This document shows positions 1-9,086 of a DNA stretch of 11,971 nt, in pieces (the stretch's first letter is position 1; each line of letters starts with the position of its first letter). This DNA comes from Saccoglossus kowalevskii (Eukaryota; Hemichordata; Enteropneusta; Harrimaniidae). The notes under the pieces were generated by a model. That model did no database searches and was not told the DNA's origin. It saw nothing but the letters and a program-made list of their open reading frames with translations. The DNA lies in NCBI RefSeq assembly GCF_000003605.2, contig NW_003120974.1, positions 1,512-13,482 on the forward strand, written 5' to 3'. Position numbers and translations under genes: made by a program.

Positions 1-1502
1 CGTGATGTTACTCATGGCTGATTATCAATGAGTACACCTTGTGCACGTATATTATATGAATATGCTTATTAATTATTGGGCTAAATATTTTTGAAACTTC
101 CACTTGAAATTCTCTGTATTAAAAACACTGAATTAATTTAAATTTATTTCATTTATATAAAAATGATCCAAACACAAAAATAAGGAACGACTATTTAACC
201 ACGCCATTTTTTTAAAAATAATTTACATACCATCTCATAACACAAGAGTTTCAATGTAATATATATTTTTTAAAAGATGTTCACTAGTTATAGACGAGAC
301 AACAAAACCAGACAAAGAGCATGGCAATATTTACTAGTAGCAACCGTTCCAATGAATATCATTAATACTAATTTTCAGGTTCATGCTGACAAAATAATTC
401 ACTGCAAACAAGTCGAGATTGGAACAAGCCCCTAGATCAGGCATATTGGCATAAATGAAAGTCTACAGCTTACAATGACAATGACGGCTGTTTATTGGCC
501 GAGTGATACTATCATAAACGAAATTCATATCGCAATTTACATATTATAATGATTTTTGCATAAAAATTGATTCTATGGCAACACACCATAGTGATTTCCT
601 TTCTGATAAAACGCAAGATCTATGTTATAGCCCGATGTATGGTCGCAATACTTTTTGCCGATAGCATTAGTAGAATGTCTTTCAAATATAATCCCGGTTT
701 GGTTTTTTATACAATCCAATGTGCTAAGTGACGTGAGTCAAGTTTCGACACCTACTGTTTAATTGTTTTAACTGCCAGTCTACGTCAGCTTCTGGCAAAT
801 TATGGACGCGGTTGATTTTGAAACTCCATCGGCACTTTGATTCTTGACGAATAATTTCCCATTTAAAACATTTCCAAAATTTTCAGGCAGACTCTGTGGG
901 GAGTTATCTCTTGTTGTCTGCGTAATATGGCGATGACAGGCAAACTAGACATTACGCGGTACGGATTTGAGTAAAATATATCAAAAATAATAAAAGTCAC
1001 ACAAATGTTTATAAAATCGAGTACTTGAGACAAGATTTGCGTTTGACCTTCTACTCTAAATGTAATAGACTATTATCCCGTACAACATTACGTCATAGTA
1101 TACCAAGCTAATTGTGTTGTTGACAGTCTACTCATATGTTAATTATAACGATGAATCATTGAAAGAAACGGTAACGCGATATTACACGCATATACGTACA
1201 CAAACAGATATTCCAGTTTATTGTATTTTTTGTTGTTTATTGTATGTGCAGGAATTCTTTATAATTAAACATTCCATTATTTACATTTATAATTATTACT
1301 TTGTCAGCCATCATAATTATTATTTAGTTTGTTTCATGTTTATTTTATTGTCTGTGGTATAAACTAGTTTATATAATATCTAGTAACGCTCATTTGTACA
1401 TTGGGAGTCACTCTGAATATATTGGAATTCTGTTGTGTGCTTGATCATACAGTAACCACGTCCCACATAAGTGGTGAAACTATTTTTCTTTAGCCAAATA
1501 AA
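1..1502. other. Upstream non-coding DNA, no gene seen
   Basis: This is AT-rich DNA without long open frames. A candidate acceptor (AAAATTTTCAG, ending at about 886) is followed by a frame that stops within 20 codons and has no domain resemblance. The open frame at 1114-1362 has a low-complexity Tyr/Ile/Phe-rich translation typical of AT-rich random sequence. I see no promoter or exon that I can support. Confidence 0.5.
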
Positions 1503-1504
1503 TA

Positions 1505-1518
1505 AAGTGGGAACAATT
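1505..1518 (+). repeat. Left inverted-repeat arm (pairs with 2041-2054)
   Basis: AAGTGGGAACAATT is the exact reverse complement of 2041-2054. A perfect 14-bp match with six G/C pairs at 0.5 kb separation is unlikely by chance in DNA of this composition. It is interpreted as one terminus of the candidate element. Confidence 0.6.
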
Positions 1519-1610
1519 TATTTCTGCAATGTTATTAGCCTGTCCATATCAACGAAGTTCGATTTTGGTGTAACTAGCATTTCCAAGATATTTGTAAAAT
1601 TTGTAGAAAT

Positions 1611-1890
1611 AAGTCATTTATACTGCTGATAACGAGAACCAGATATTATGTGCTCCAGGATCTGACAAAAAGATAAGTGTAGCTTATAGATGTTTCCATT
1701 ATGAATATAAATACAAAAAGTGACAGGTAGTACAATGCAGTTTCATACCTCTTTTCAAATGTTGCTATATATATATATATATATATCTATATATATCTAT
1801 CTATATATATATATATATATATATATTTGAGAACTTCTATACATTCATGTTGTGTTGGAACATTAATATAAATATAGTTCATATTAAGTA
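1611..1890 (+). repeat. Dispersed repeat, copy 1
   Basis: This copy shares an ordered series of blocks with 3485-3750: AGATAAGTGTAG (1671-1682), AAAAAGTGACA (1715-1725), CTTTTCAAAT (1751-1760), a TA-rich core, then ATTCATG (1842-1848) and an AACATTA-type block. Spacing between blocks is similar in both copies apart from the expanded TA core here. The copies are clearly diverged, so the duplication is old. It has no coding capacity. Confidence 0.6.
1766..1827. repeat. TA / TATC microsatellite
   Basis: This is about 62 bp of almost pure alternating T and A, interrupted by three TATC-type units near the middle. The tract is self-complementary and likely length-polymorphic. It sits in the core of dispersed repeat copy 1. 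Confidence 0.95.
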
Positions 1891-2040
1891 CAACAAGGAA
1901 CTAAAAATTGTGATCAGGAAAGTTGACTTCATCCCACATAGTATTTATATATAGAAGTCACAGCCAATACGACTGCATTCACAACTGGATAGTATATGTA
2001 GTCATGATTTCAATGTTTATATCTGCTTTTGTTCCCACAG

Positions 2041-2054
2041 AATTGTTCCCACTT
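2041..2054 (-). repeat. Right inverted-repeat arm (pairs with 1505-1518)
   Basis: AATTGTTCCCACTT mirrors the left arm exactly. The inner octamer GTTCCCAC is repeated directly at 2031-2038, 14 bp away, giving a two-box end. Confidence 0.6.
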
Positions 2055-2096
2055 AATTTTTTCTAGTGTTTCCCCGCGATATAAAATCTTGAATTT

Positions 2097-2117
2097 AAAA
2101 AAAATAAATAAATAAAA
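2097..2117. repeat. A-run followed by AAAT tandem units
   Basis: A run of eight A runs into three AAAT-type units. It lies about 40 bp outside the right arm of the candidate element and may be a simple repeat or a retroposon-style tail. Confidence 0.6.
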
Positions 2118-2188
2118 TGCAGTGTTTACACATGAAATAAAGGTGGCACCAGGTAATGCTATATTCGATGAAGACATTCTAGCTCCAG

Positions 2189-2217
2189 TGTGTGCAAAGC
2201 ACACAAGAGGTGTGCTT
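2189..2217. repeat. Two overlapping, mutually exclusive hairpins
   Basis: TGTGTGC (2189-2195) pairs with GCACACA (2199-2205) across a 3-nt loop. AAGCACAC (2197-2204) pairs with GTGTGCTT (2210-2217) across a 5-nt loop. The shared GCACAC block can be used by only one at a time. Confidence 0.5.
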
Positions 2218-3171
2218 GTCTGTCAGCAAAATCACAAACAAATATTATGCATATGTACTTTGGTATAATGTGTAGTCATAATTAGATTTAGGGCCATGAC
2301 TATGCATATTAGTGAGATAATTTGCATGTAATCTCATTTTAGTTTGTTCAACTGAGGGATTACCTTGACTTCAGTGAAAGGTAAACTGTATAATATAATA
2401 TTTGAGACAAGGTGGCCTCGTAGAGTTAGATAAACTGACCAAATATTTATTTTGAAGGGTGTAGCTTCAGACGCGCATATTTGACATTTTGGGGGGTTTT
2501 AGAAAAGCATTAGATAGCCTTTTTCATTATCCAAGGCCATGCACGTTCATTGTCAGTATTGTTATGCAAATTCAAACTAGCTAATCATTTACAACCTTCC
2601 AAGCCAGTGCAGATTAGCCCGTCATTTGCTTCTTGTTCTTTGTGGTGCTTGGTCAATGTCGAATATTTCGTGTTTGCTGAGGGATTACGTTAGTCAGGAC
2701 CGACGTGGGAATCACCAGTGGCTCTCTCAACTAGTGCAAAAATCGCACTTATTCATCGATCTTCTATTTTACTCAAACATTTCAGTCGATATTCTTTTGA
2801 TGATAATAATTTTTTAATTGAACTCGTATCCATTTGTATGCTCCTTCACATGTGGAACAGCAAACCAGGATTCAAATAACAGTTGTTTTTTTTCACATCG
2901 AAGTAGCATTGCAAGTAGAAACTGATTGCATAGGCGTCGTCAGAAACGTCATCATCTGATCATATCTAGCTGTACTTCCTTCCACCGAGGGCATGATTTG
3001 GTTCGTGCTTAGCCTTCAAGTAGCAAATCTCTGCATCTGCAGAGTGTCGGCCCTGACCATCTACTGGGATGGAGATCGCGCGATTTTGTGTAAATTAATG
3101 CTAAGTAGGAATGTAGTTTTAACTTTATTTATCAGAAGTACATGTCACGCATATTGTTCTAATTATTACAG

Positions 3172-3303
3172 GTTGTCCTAATGGTAAATATGGTGACACA
3201 TGTCTAGATAACTGTCCTACATGTTTTAATGGAGGTATATGTAATGCAGACACTGGAGAATGTATATGTCCACCAGGATTTACAGGAAATGACTGTAATA
3301 CAG
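3172..3303 (+). CDS. Internal exon: EGF/laminin-type module 1 of a Tie-like (angiopoietin-receptor-like) transmembrane receptor
   Basis: This internal exon of 132 nt encodes one complete cysteine-rich EGF-like module of the extracellular part of a receptor. The intron before it ends TTATTACAG, with a TTCTAAT branch-point-like site just upstream, and the donor after it is GGTAAAT. Both borders are phase 1, so the first codon is split and supplies a Gly. The translation begins (G)CPNGKYGDTC and ends CPPGFTGNDCNT. It has eight cysteines with gaps of 8, 3, 2, 5, 6, 1 and 8 residues, and the motifs FNGGIC, DTGECIC and PPGFTG. This is the pattern known from the first EGF module of Tie receptors and from MEGF-type proteins. 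The next exon makes Tie-like the best call. Such modules form a rigid stalk and ligand-binding surface outside the cell. Start codon, transmembrane and catalytic parts are not in the window. Invertebrate receptor phosphatases or MEGF-like scavenger receptors with similar repeats remain alternatives. Confidence 0.9.
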
Positions 3304-3484
3304 GTAAATGAAATAATGACAAATATTAATTGATCTTTTAGTTGTTTACAAACTTACTTAAATTACCAATGTATGCACTATGAACAAAATATGTCTTATT
3401 ATAATGATAAAATACACAATTGCAATTATTCAAAATTAGCAGAAATAAAACATTCATTAAACATAATAATAAGTAGACAAAATG

Positions 3485-3750
3485 AAGACATTCATACTAT
3501 TATTAATATTAGGAACAGATGTTAGTAATATGCTCTCCAAGATCTGTGAATCAGATAAGTGTAGTGGACCAAGTGAGTACTCTTATAAATAAAAAAAGTG
3601 ACAAGTGTAATTGTTTCTACCTTTTCAAATCTCGCTATTATATTAGTTTGCTTACATATATATATTACTGCACTATTAATTAGCAACTTTTATAAAATTC
3701 ATGCTGTAACATTATATACAGGATATTACGATTAATACAATATTAGTTTT
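3485..3750 (+). repeat. Dispersed repeat, copy 2
   Basis: This is the same orientation and block order as copy 1: AGATAAGTGTAG (3553-3564), AAAAAGTGACA (3593-3603), CTTTTCAAAT (3621-3630), a short TA stretch (about 3655-3666), then ATTCATG (3697-3703). The TA core is much shorter than in copy 1. The outer inverted repeats that flank copy 1 are not seen here, so this may be a fragment. Confidence 0.6.
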
Positions 3751-4588
3751 AATTCAGATATTAGCTTGTATTGGCTTCTTTTATTATACTACTCATGTAG
3801 TTTTATTCCATAAGAAACACTGGGATTAATAAAATAAGCAATGTTGTAATTATTATACTATGTTTATTTCGTAGGAACTTGCTAAATGCTATATACACGT
3901 ACTACAATGTTCACCCATTCCCAAATGACATGAACTGATTTAATTCATTCTTAGTACACATGTGAAGTCTTACACAAATACTTTTTTACATTCCAGATGA
4001 ATGATTAGAGAACAATTTAGGGGCATTTAAAGTGCAAACAAAAATGTTTAGTCATTGTTGGTAAAAAAAATGCAATACATGTGTTTTAAGTTGTAACGTT
4101 TGTAACGTCTAAAGTGTACAGCTTCATTTTCTTTTGGATCTGTCTTTGTTATGTATGGTTTTCCATACTGTGCTGCATCACAAGTCTGCAATTTACTGAC
4201 TTATTATTACCATTTATATATGGAACAAAAAATTCATAACAATCACATTATTCCATGTTGGAGAAATCAATGAGCACAAAAAGTTTCATTCAGTTTTACA
4301 CTTAAAAGTGTTATTATTGAGTGATTTTTTTATGTTTTTTATTTGTCTGTGACAATTGACTATAGTTAATGTAATAACGCATTGATTTGAGCCAAATTAT
4401 ATAATACGTCTATTTATCGTGTAGAAAACATAGGACCATCTTGGTTGAATTTTGGTTGTCAAATAACCTTGCTGTGATCTCTATTTTCTATAGTATATAG
4501 TACGTTGTTCTCTTGTTGATGTCCACTAACAAATCAATTTTTGCCAAACGAAAAATATAATGGATAATTCGTTATTATATACTACATT

Positions 4589-5720
4589 ATGTCTACTATA
4601 ATAAATTGTACAAGGTATATTGTTTCTCTGAAGTATGGAGCAAAGCGAAATGCTGGGATCAGATGGCAAACTATGTGGTCGAGCAACACACTATGTGTCC
4701 CCGCATCCAAGATGCGTCATAAGATGCATATCGGGGATCTAATTGATCAAGAAAAGCAGCAACACAAAATTGCCGTCAGGATTCTGCCGATGCTATGATT
4801 ATATTTAAATGAAAGACATTTATATGTATCATGCTACTGCCAGCTAGTTGATCCCGGAATTATGAATAATTGTATCACTTTCCTGGTACAAAACTACTCC
4901 GAGTAATACTTGTAGAATCTTCAGTTTCTCACTTTTCCGACAGATGACACAGGCTGGGAATTTGGGTGCCAGTAGTTTAGCTGTTATAAACTTGTGCCGG
5001 CATTCTCAAGCTTCAATAACCCATACAGGGACGAAGAAGAAATTTCTGTTCACGTCGAATGGTTTTCAATTACAAGATGAGTGATACACATTGCTAACAT
5101 TGTGATAACTTTTGGAATCCTTAGTGAAATCGCTGATGACGCCATGATGATGTTTGGGCTGTCCACGATCTGTGTAATAACTACCTACATCCTATGTGAC
5201 ATTGCTGCTGTCATGAGTGTTAGTGTTTCTCACACTGTGAAGTTTGTGTAATTTGAAATCTAACACAATGATGATTGTTGCCGCAGAGCTGGTTCACCGT
5301 CATGCTAGTGTTTCTATGCGTCGGCAATGACATGCACTGCCTGATTCCTCACTATCACAGAAACATTGTTGATCGTTTGATTATCATACTCGATTGGGAA
5401 GAAAGTGTATTGGTTAAATTAAGCGAGACCCTTGCAGAACCAGTTCTGTCCGATGATGTTTTGATGGAAATGCCTGTCATTAGGTCTGCATGATTGGACC
5501 TTTATAGTCTTGTTCGGGATCCATACTGTCGGTGACAAATCTAGCTACGCCCTGGCCCTCAACTAGACGAGAGGTGATAGCAAGCATATCCGATATAACA
5601 TCTACAAACAACACACTGCATTATGAGGTTCTGCCATCAGCTGTGAAGTACAACCCGACTTGCACAACCACGAACACCAATCAGGGATCTCAGTACTTTA
5701 GGTGACAACGTTCCCACAAC
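4589..5720 (+). pseudogene. GC-richer stretch with long, broken open frames; possible decayed coding or mobile-element DNA
   Basis: Composition is visibly richer in G and C than the flanking intron. One + frame runs from 4589 to 5251 with only five internal stops (4796, 4904, 4913, 4973, 5078) in about 220 codons, about half the number expected for random DNA of this composition. It includes a hydrophobic stretch near its end (VITFGIL, then VITTYILCDIAAV). A shift of frame then gives another open stretch at 5275-5493 without a stop. On the opposite strand a 47-codon frame is open at about 5490-5630. I do not recognise any domain on either strand, so neither function nor coding strand is settled. 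AATAAA signals at 6011 and 6031 in A-rich DNA could mark the 3' end of a retrocopy on the + strand. Confidence 0.25.
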
Positions 5721-5814
5721 AAGTTAGCACCTCCTTATATGAATAATATGTTTATATGTAATACATCAGAGAATGGTTGTATTCGTGAACAGTCTACCAA
5801 TAACTGGTTCCCAC
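5710..5814 (+). repeat. Pair of GTTCCCAC octamers
   Basis: GTTCCCAC occurs at 5710-5717 and 5807-5814, the same octamer found at the ends of the candidate element at 1503-2056. These may be the end of a related element or chance. Confidence 0.4.
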
Positions 5815-6124
5815 ATATGAAATAGTTCAGAGCATGATATCGAAAAATAAGTCTTTTTGGAGACTTTTTAATACTTACTAATACCTACTAAATGTTTCTA
5901 TGAACCACTGTTAACCACTCCTCAATTGTTTCTGATATTTTTATTGTATATATTTGAGTTTTATGTTTATTGTTGAAGTTACATGTATACTTATTGTGTT
6001 ACCCTCATTGAATAAAGTTAAAATTGTATAAATAAAATAAAATTCAAGATGGTTACTGTATGAGCTATCGGGCAGTATAAGACATAGTGGCATTAGTGAA
6101 GCGAACACTGGCGTCCAAAACTTT

Positions 6125-6159
6125 ATACACAGTATATACTCTTTCACTATACTGTGTAT
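6125..6159. repeat. Perfect 12-bp inverted repeat (hairpin, 11-nt loop)
   Basis: ATACACAGTATA (6125-6136) and TATACTGTGTAT (6148-6159) are exact complements separated by 11 nt. No T-run follows and this is a eukaryotic intron, so it is not a bacterial-type terminator. It could be the relic of a palindromic transposon end. Confidence 0.7.
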
Positions 6160-6408
6160 TAGGTGCTAGCATTTGACTTGCACTGTCTTAATTAGGATTG
6201 GGCTTGGGGTGAGTGTGGTGCCTGTGGTTTTACTTTCTTGATTCACATTCAAACCACTTTGTCTAACATAGGCAAATATCTAACTAAAACAAATAGTGGC
6301 AGTAATTGGAGAGACAACATAGTAAAAGTGCTGTTACAGTTGGCCCAAGTTTTTATTAGTCTTTCTAATTACTTACACTGACCGCCCACGTACCGGCGGC
6401 TCATGATC

Positions 6409-6451
6409 CTTTGGAAGCTGTTGTGCTTCAGCACGGAACGGTGAACCAAAG
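6409..6451. repeat. Nested hairpin in a GC-rich island
   Basis: An outer stem CTTTGG (6409-6414) / CCAAAG (6446-6451) encloses an inner stem GTGCT (6423-6427) / AGCAC (6430-6434) with a 2-nt loop. It lies immediately upstream of the tRNA-like stretch at 6490-6583. Confidence 0.4.
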
Positions 6452-6489
6452 CTGAAAAGCCCACTGATATTATCCATAAACCCCAGAGA

Positions 6490-6583
6490 TGCCGCGCGCC
6501 TAGTGGTAGATATCGTGATCATTTTTTAATCACGGAGGTATACTGGCTGGTTATACCCACAAAATGCGTTGGAACATGCGGCA
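6490..6583 (+). ncRNA. Possible degenerate tRNA-derived SINE or tRNA-like relic
   Basis: A GC-richer island contains GCGCCTAGTGG (6496-6506), close to the pol III A-box consensus (9 of 11 positions). GGTTATACCCA (6549-6559) resembles a B-box at a suitable distance. An outer stem TGCCGC (6490-6495) / GCGGCA (6578-6583) encloses two hairpins. The first is CGTGAT/ATCACG (6514-6519 / 6529-6534) and the second is GGTATA/TATACC (6537-6542 / 6552-6557). Overall this is a cloverleaf-like layout, but loops are nine nt instead of seven, the D-arm does not pair and the B-box lacks TTCGA. It is not a functional tRNA. A SINE head or a decayed tRNA copy is the best reading, and chance folding is possible. 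Confidence 0.25.
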
Positions 6584-7642
6584 ATCAAAACTACGCTCAT
6601 AAAGTCGTGTGGCATGCAGAATGAACCCTTTCTGTGCAAATAACTCTCAGCAATGTCTCAAAGTATTATTTTAATATTCAAATAATAACACACATTTGTA
6701 AAATCAATATCACAATTTGTTGGATGCCCAAGTAAATGAAAGTCATGACCATAATATTTAGAAGCCAGAGGTGAAGGAACATATTCCTTGAATGACCCTG
6801 TGTTATTTCTTTTACCACATCTAACAGACATCCACTATGCACGATTACATCTAACATAACATTTCTCAAACCCGCTATTATGGTTAGAGTATGCAATATT
6901 TTGTTACAATACTCAGAAACATGTGTTTGTATACGTACATTGGTTCATGAAACATACCATGGACCAGATGACCAGATAACAATGTCAGCATGCCTTGAAG
7001 GTAACAATAGGGGTTCTCACATGAACGCGCTCCACCTTATATCTGTTCTCGACGAACATCGGTGTCGTGCACGTAAAACGCTCACAGTGTAGAAAGCACC
7101 GCAAATAACTAAGCTGGAATATTTAACCATCGACGAATTGTATAGTCTCATATTTCGCTGTGTCTCCTTCTCTAAAATGCACTTGATTCGGTATTGCAGC
7201 TATTTTTTTATTTTTTATTTTATTAAATATAATTGTTCTAGACTCATCACTACGTTTGTGGTGTACTGTTACAAAGTAATATGTTCAGTGAGAGCATGTT
7301 GCCCATTTCAAGATTTGACTGGTTTCTCATGCTCTAATCATGTTTGTCATTTAGTCACCAATCACGTTGTTTCCAGTTCCCTAACATTTTTCACTGCTGT
7401 GTGATTTCATTGTTCGATTTAAATCAATTTAATTTATTGAAGACACATTTATCACGGCACAGCACATCTTGGTGTGAATAGGGAGTCCTTCTACCCAGCC
7501 GCTGTAGTGTAGTTTATCAAACTAATCAGCTTGCACGGTGTTCGAATAAAACTCTATCTTCAAAATTAGATTCAGTTTAATGGTTAAAATCTAAAAACAT
7601 AATGCATTATACTATTTATCTACAATTGTTTCCATATTTCAG

Positions 7643-7789
7643 GTTGTGCAAGAGGCAGATGGGGCAAATCATGTGAGCGCAGTTGTTCAAGTTCCCCTAC
7701 ATCTTGTAAAGGACAGATGTTTTGTGTTTCTGATCCATATGGATGTTCATGTCTTGCATCACATGGGGGATTAGATTGTTTAACAGAAG
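7643..7789 (+). CDS. Internal exon: EGF-like module 2 of the same Tie-like receptor
   Basis: The exon is 147 nt (49 codons), again phase 1 at both ends. The acceptor is a pyrimidine-rich TTTCCATATTTCAG and the donor is the near-consensus GGTAAGT. It encodes a second eight-cysteine module starting (G)CARGRWGKSC and ending GGLDCLTE. The cysteine gaps are 8, 3, 6, 5, 6, 1 and 8, the same as the upstream exon except for a longer third gap. The segment FCVSDPYGCSC is the diagnostic part: the second EGF module of vertebrate Tie1/Tie2 carries a nearly identical Asp-Pro-Tyr-Gly-Cys-Ser-Cys turn in the same place, while generic MEGF repeats usually have NGGxC and GxCxC there. It lies 4.3 kb after the first module and splices to it in frame with no exon needed between. 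A third EGF module would be expected next, but I cannot find one before the window ends. Confidence 0.9.
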
Positions 7790-9073
7790 GTAAGTTGAAT
7801 AAATGCATCTAATATTCACAGAAATGTAATAGCTGTTTGTAGATTTGAATTCTATTTACGGATTTCAAGACATTGAGCCTTCACTTATAACATCTGTAAA
7901 ATGTTTATTAATGTATATATTTAGCATTGAATGTGATCGTTAATGTGTATATGCGCTATAAAACTATAATCAAACTTTTTCCCTTGTAATATTATTTGTA
8001 GTACGTAGCATGTCATATTATATTGTATTGAATGGGTCTGCTTTACTAGTCGGCACTACAAACAGTGCTACGTGCTTTGATGACAGATCTTAGTGTTATC
8101 CAATAAAATATCTCCATTTCTTCTGTATGGAAATTATTTAAAAAAACAAGTAACGCTTGAAAACTTCAAATTACGTAAATAGACGCCAGCAAAAACAGTT
8201 GAATAAATCCAGGAATGAAACATAAGTTGCTGATTACCGAATGATAGAGCATTATGACAAATAAATTATCAGTAATGTTAACACAACTAAAATGAATTGT
8301 CTGAATGAGTATTGATAGTACTGTAACACATTATGAAATATGCAATGTATAGCCTTGTGTATGGTTTTCAAGCAATGTAGCTTCACTGCATTCGAGCCTT
8401 TAATGATTTATTATGATTTACATTTGAGCTTAAATTCTATGCTGTCTCTAAGTCGCTTGTGTTCAATATAGGGTTGCCTGTCAGGTCGCATTTTATCAGA
8501 TGCACATCTTTTCAAGTAACTATAATCTCTCAGAATAATCTATTTCAAAAGTATTACCTTAATACTTTACAGGAAACCAATGTATATAAACTGTGCTCAA
8601 GTAATCTACTAATACTGCATATAGCAATGCTAGCTATTTTATACTCCAGATTTGACTGTGTTTTATAATGTACCTGACAGGTAATTATTTTGTAGCTGTA
8701 GAGATTTTGTAGAAAATTTACATTTTTCAAGTGTGATTGCAACTTTATTTACATCCGTGAAACCTTTAATAACTGAATATTTTACTCATGTGTGCACGTT
8801 ATGGGGTAATGCGCAGATGTGATTAGGTTTTCGTTGAAAACTAAGCATGTTAAGGTACGAAAGGGGAACACAAGTTATATTTTATTTAAGATTAGGACTT
8901 TCCACGCCAGTTACTATGCATGCAGTTATGACAATGTATATGTTTTCAGAAAGCTGAGATATAGCAGAATACGATCAAATATGTTTCGTATTAATATTTG
9001 CTCAATTAAGTTACGATTTATGCCGCGAACCTCCTAAACAGATTTTGTTTGCGCGATTGACCGTTTCTCGGTG

Positions 9074-9086
9074 TTTTTTTTTTTTT
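9074..9086 (+). repeat. T13 homopolymer
   Basis: Thirteen consecutive T residues form a simple repeat prone to length variation and sequencing error. Confidence 0.9.

Larger units (their letters stand above)
1503..2056. mobile_element. Candidate non-autonomous element (MITE-like) bounded by a 16-bp inverted repeat
   Basis: The left end (1503-1518) and right end (2041-2056) are inverted copies matching at 15 of 16 positions, 14 of them consecutive (AAGTGGGAACAATT and its complement). The right end has an extra inner copy of GTTCCCAC at 2031-2038. The 550-bp interior has no coding capacity and contains a TA/TATC microsatellite and a segment that recurs, diverged, at 3.5-3.75 kb. Short size, terminal inverted repeats, AT-rich interior and intron-like location fit a MITE. 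I see no clear target-site duplication, and the second copy lacks these ends, so the boundaries are inferred. Confidence 0.35.
2055..3171. other. Non-coding DNA upstream of exon A, at least partly intron
   Basis: Because exon A begins with a phase-1 acceptor, the DNA just upstream must be intron. A pair of overlapping hairpins lies at 2189-2217. A tempting acceptor (CTCTGCATCTGCAG, ending at about 3041) followed by a GC-rich 55 nt and a GTAAAT donor was considered, but the reading phases and residues do not fit the receptor. Nothing else can be supported. Confidence 0.5.
3304..7642 (+). other. Intron between the two EGF exons
   Basis: This is a GT-AG intron of 4,339 bp, phase 1, inferred from the clean donor at 3304 and acceptor at 7642. 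It holds a diverged repeat copy (3485-3750), a GC-richer stretch with long open frames (about 4589-5720), a perfect 12-bp-stem hairpin (6125-6159) and a structured GC-rich island (about 6390-6600). Short open frames at 6880-7092 and 7138-7404 have no recognisable domain and no convincing splice borders. I see no further exon of the receptor. Confidence 0.85.

Noticed and set aside
886-940. Candidate exon after an AAAATTTTCAG acceptor
   Set aside because: The phase-1 frame stops within about 17 codons, no good donor is present and the residues resemble no domain.
2993-3181. Plus-strand open frame ending just inside exon A, with a tempting acceptor near 3041 and a GTAAAT donor near 3096
   Set aside because: It would join to exon A by a split Cys codon, which is unusual at an EGF border, and the residues match no domain. 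The frame overlaps the true splice acceptor.
3125-3322. Minus-strand open frame over exon A
   Set aside because: It is a shadow of the EGF exon in the complementary strand; the + strand has splice sites and the full cysteine pattern.
6011-6041. AATAAA polyadenylation-like signals
   Set aside because: They lie in the middle of an intron between two in-phase exons and are expected often in A-rich DNA, so they are not called as a gene end.
6880-7404. Two plus-strand open frames (6880-7092 and 7138-7404)
   Set aside because: No domain, signal or splice borders are visible. The second is a Phe/Tyr/Ile-rich translation of T-rich DNA and most likely chance.
7528-7545. GTGTTCGAATAAA, resembling a tRNA B-box
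   Set aside because: There is no A-box at a suitable distance upstream and no pairing arms.
7620-7808. Minus-strand open frame over exon B
   Set aside because: It is a shadow of the second EGF exon for the same reason.
8819-9037. Plus-strand open frame rich in Arg/Lys/Tyr
   Set aside because: There are no flanking splice sites or recognisable domain; the composition looks like random AT-rich translation.
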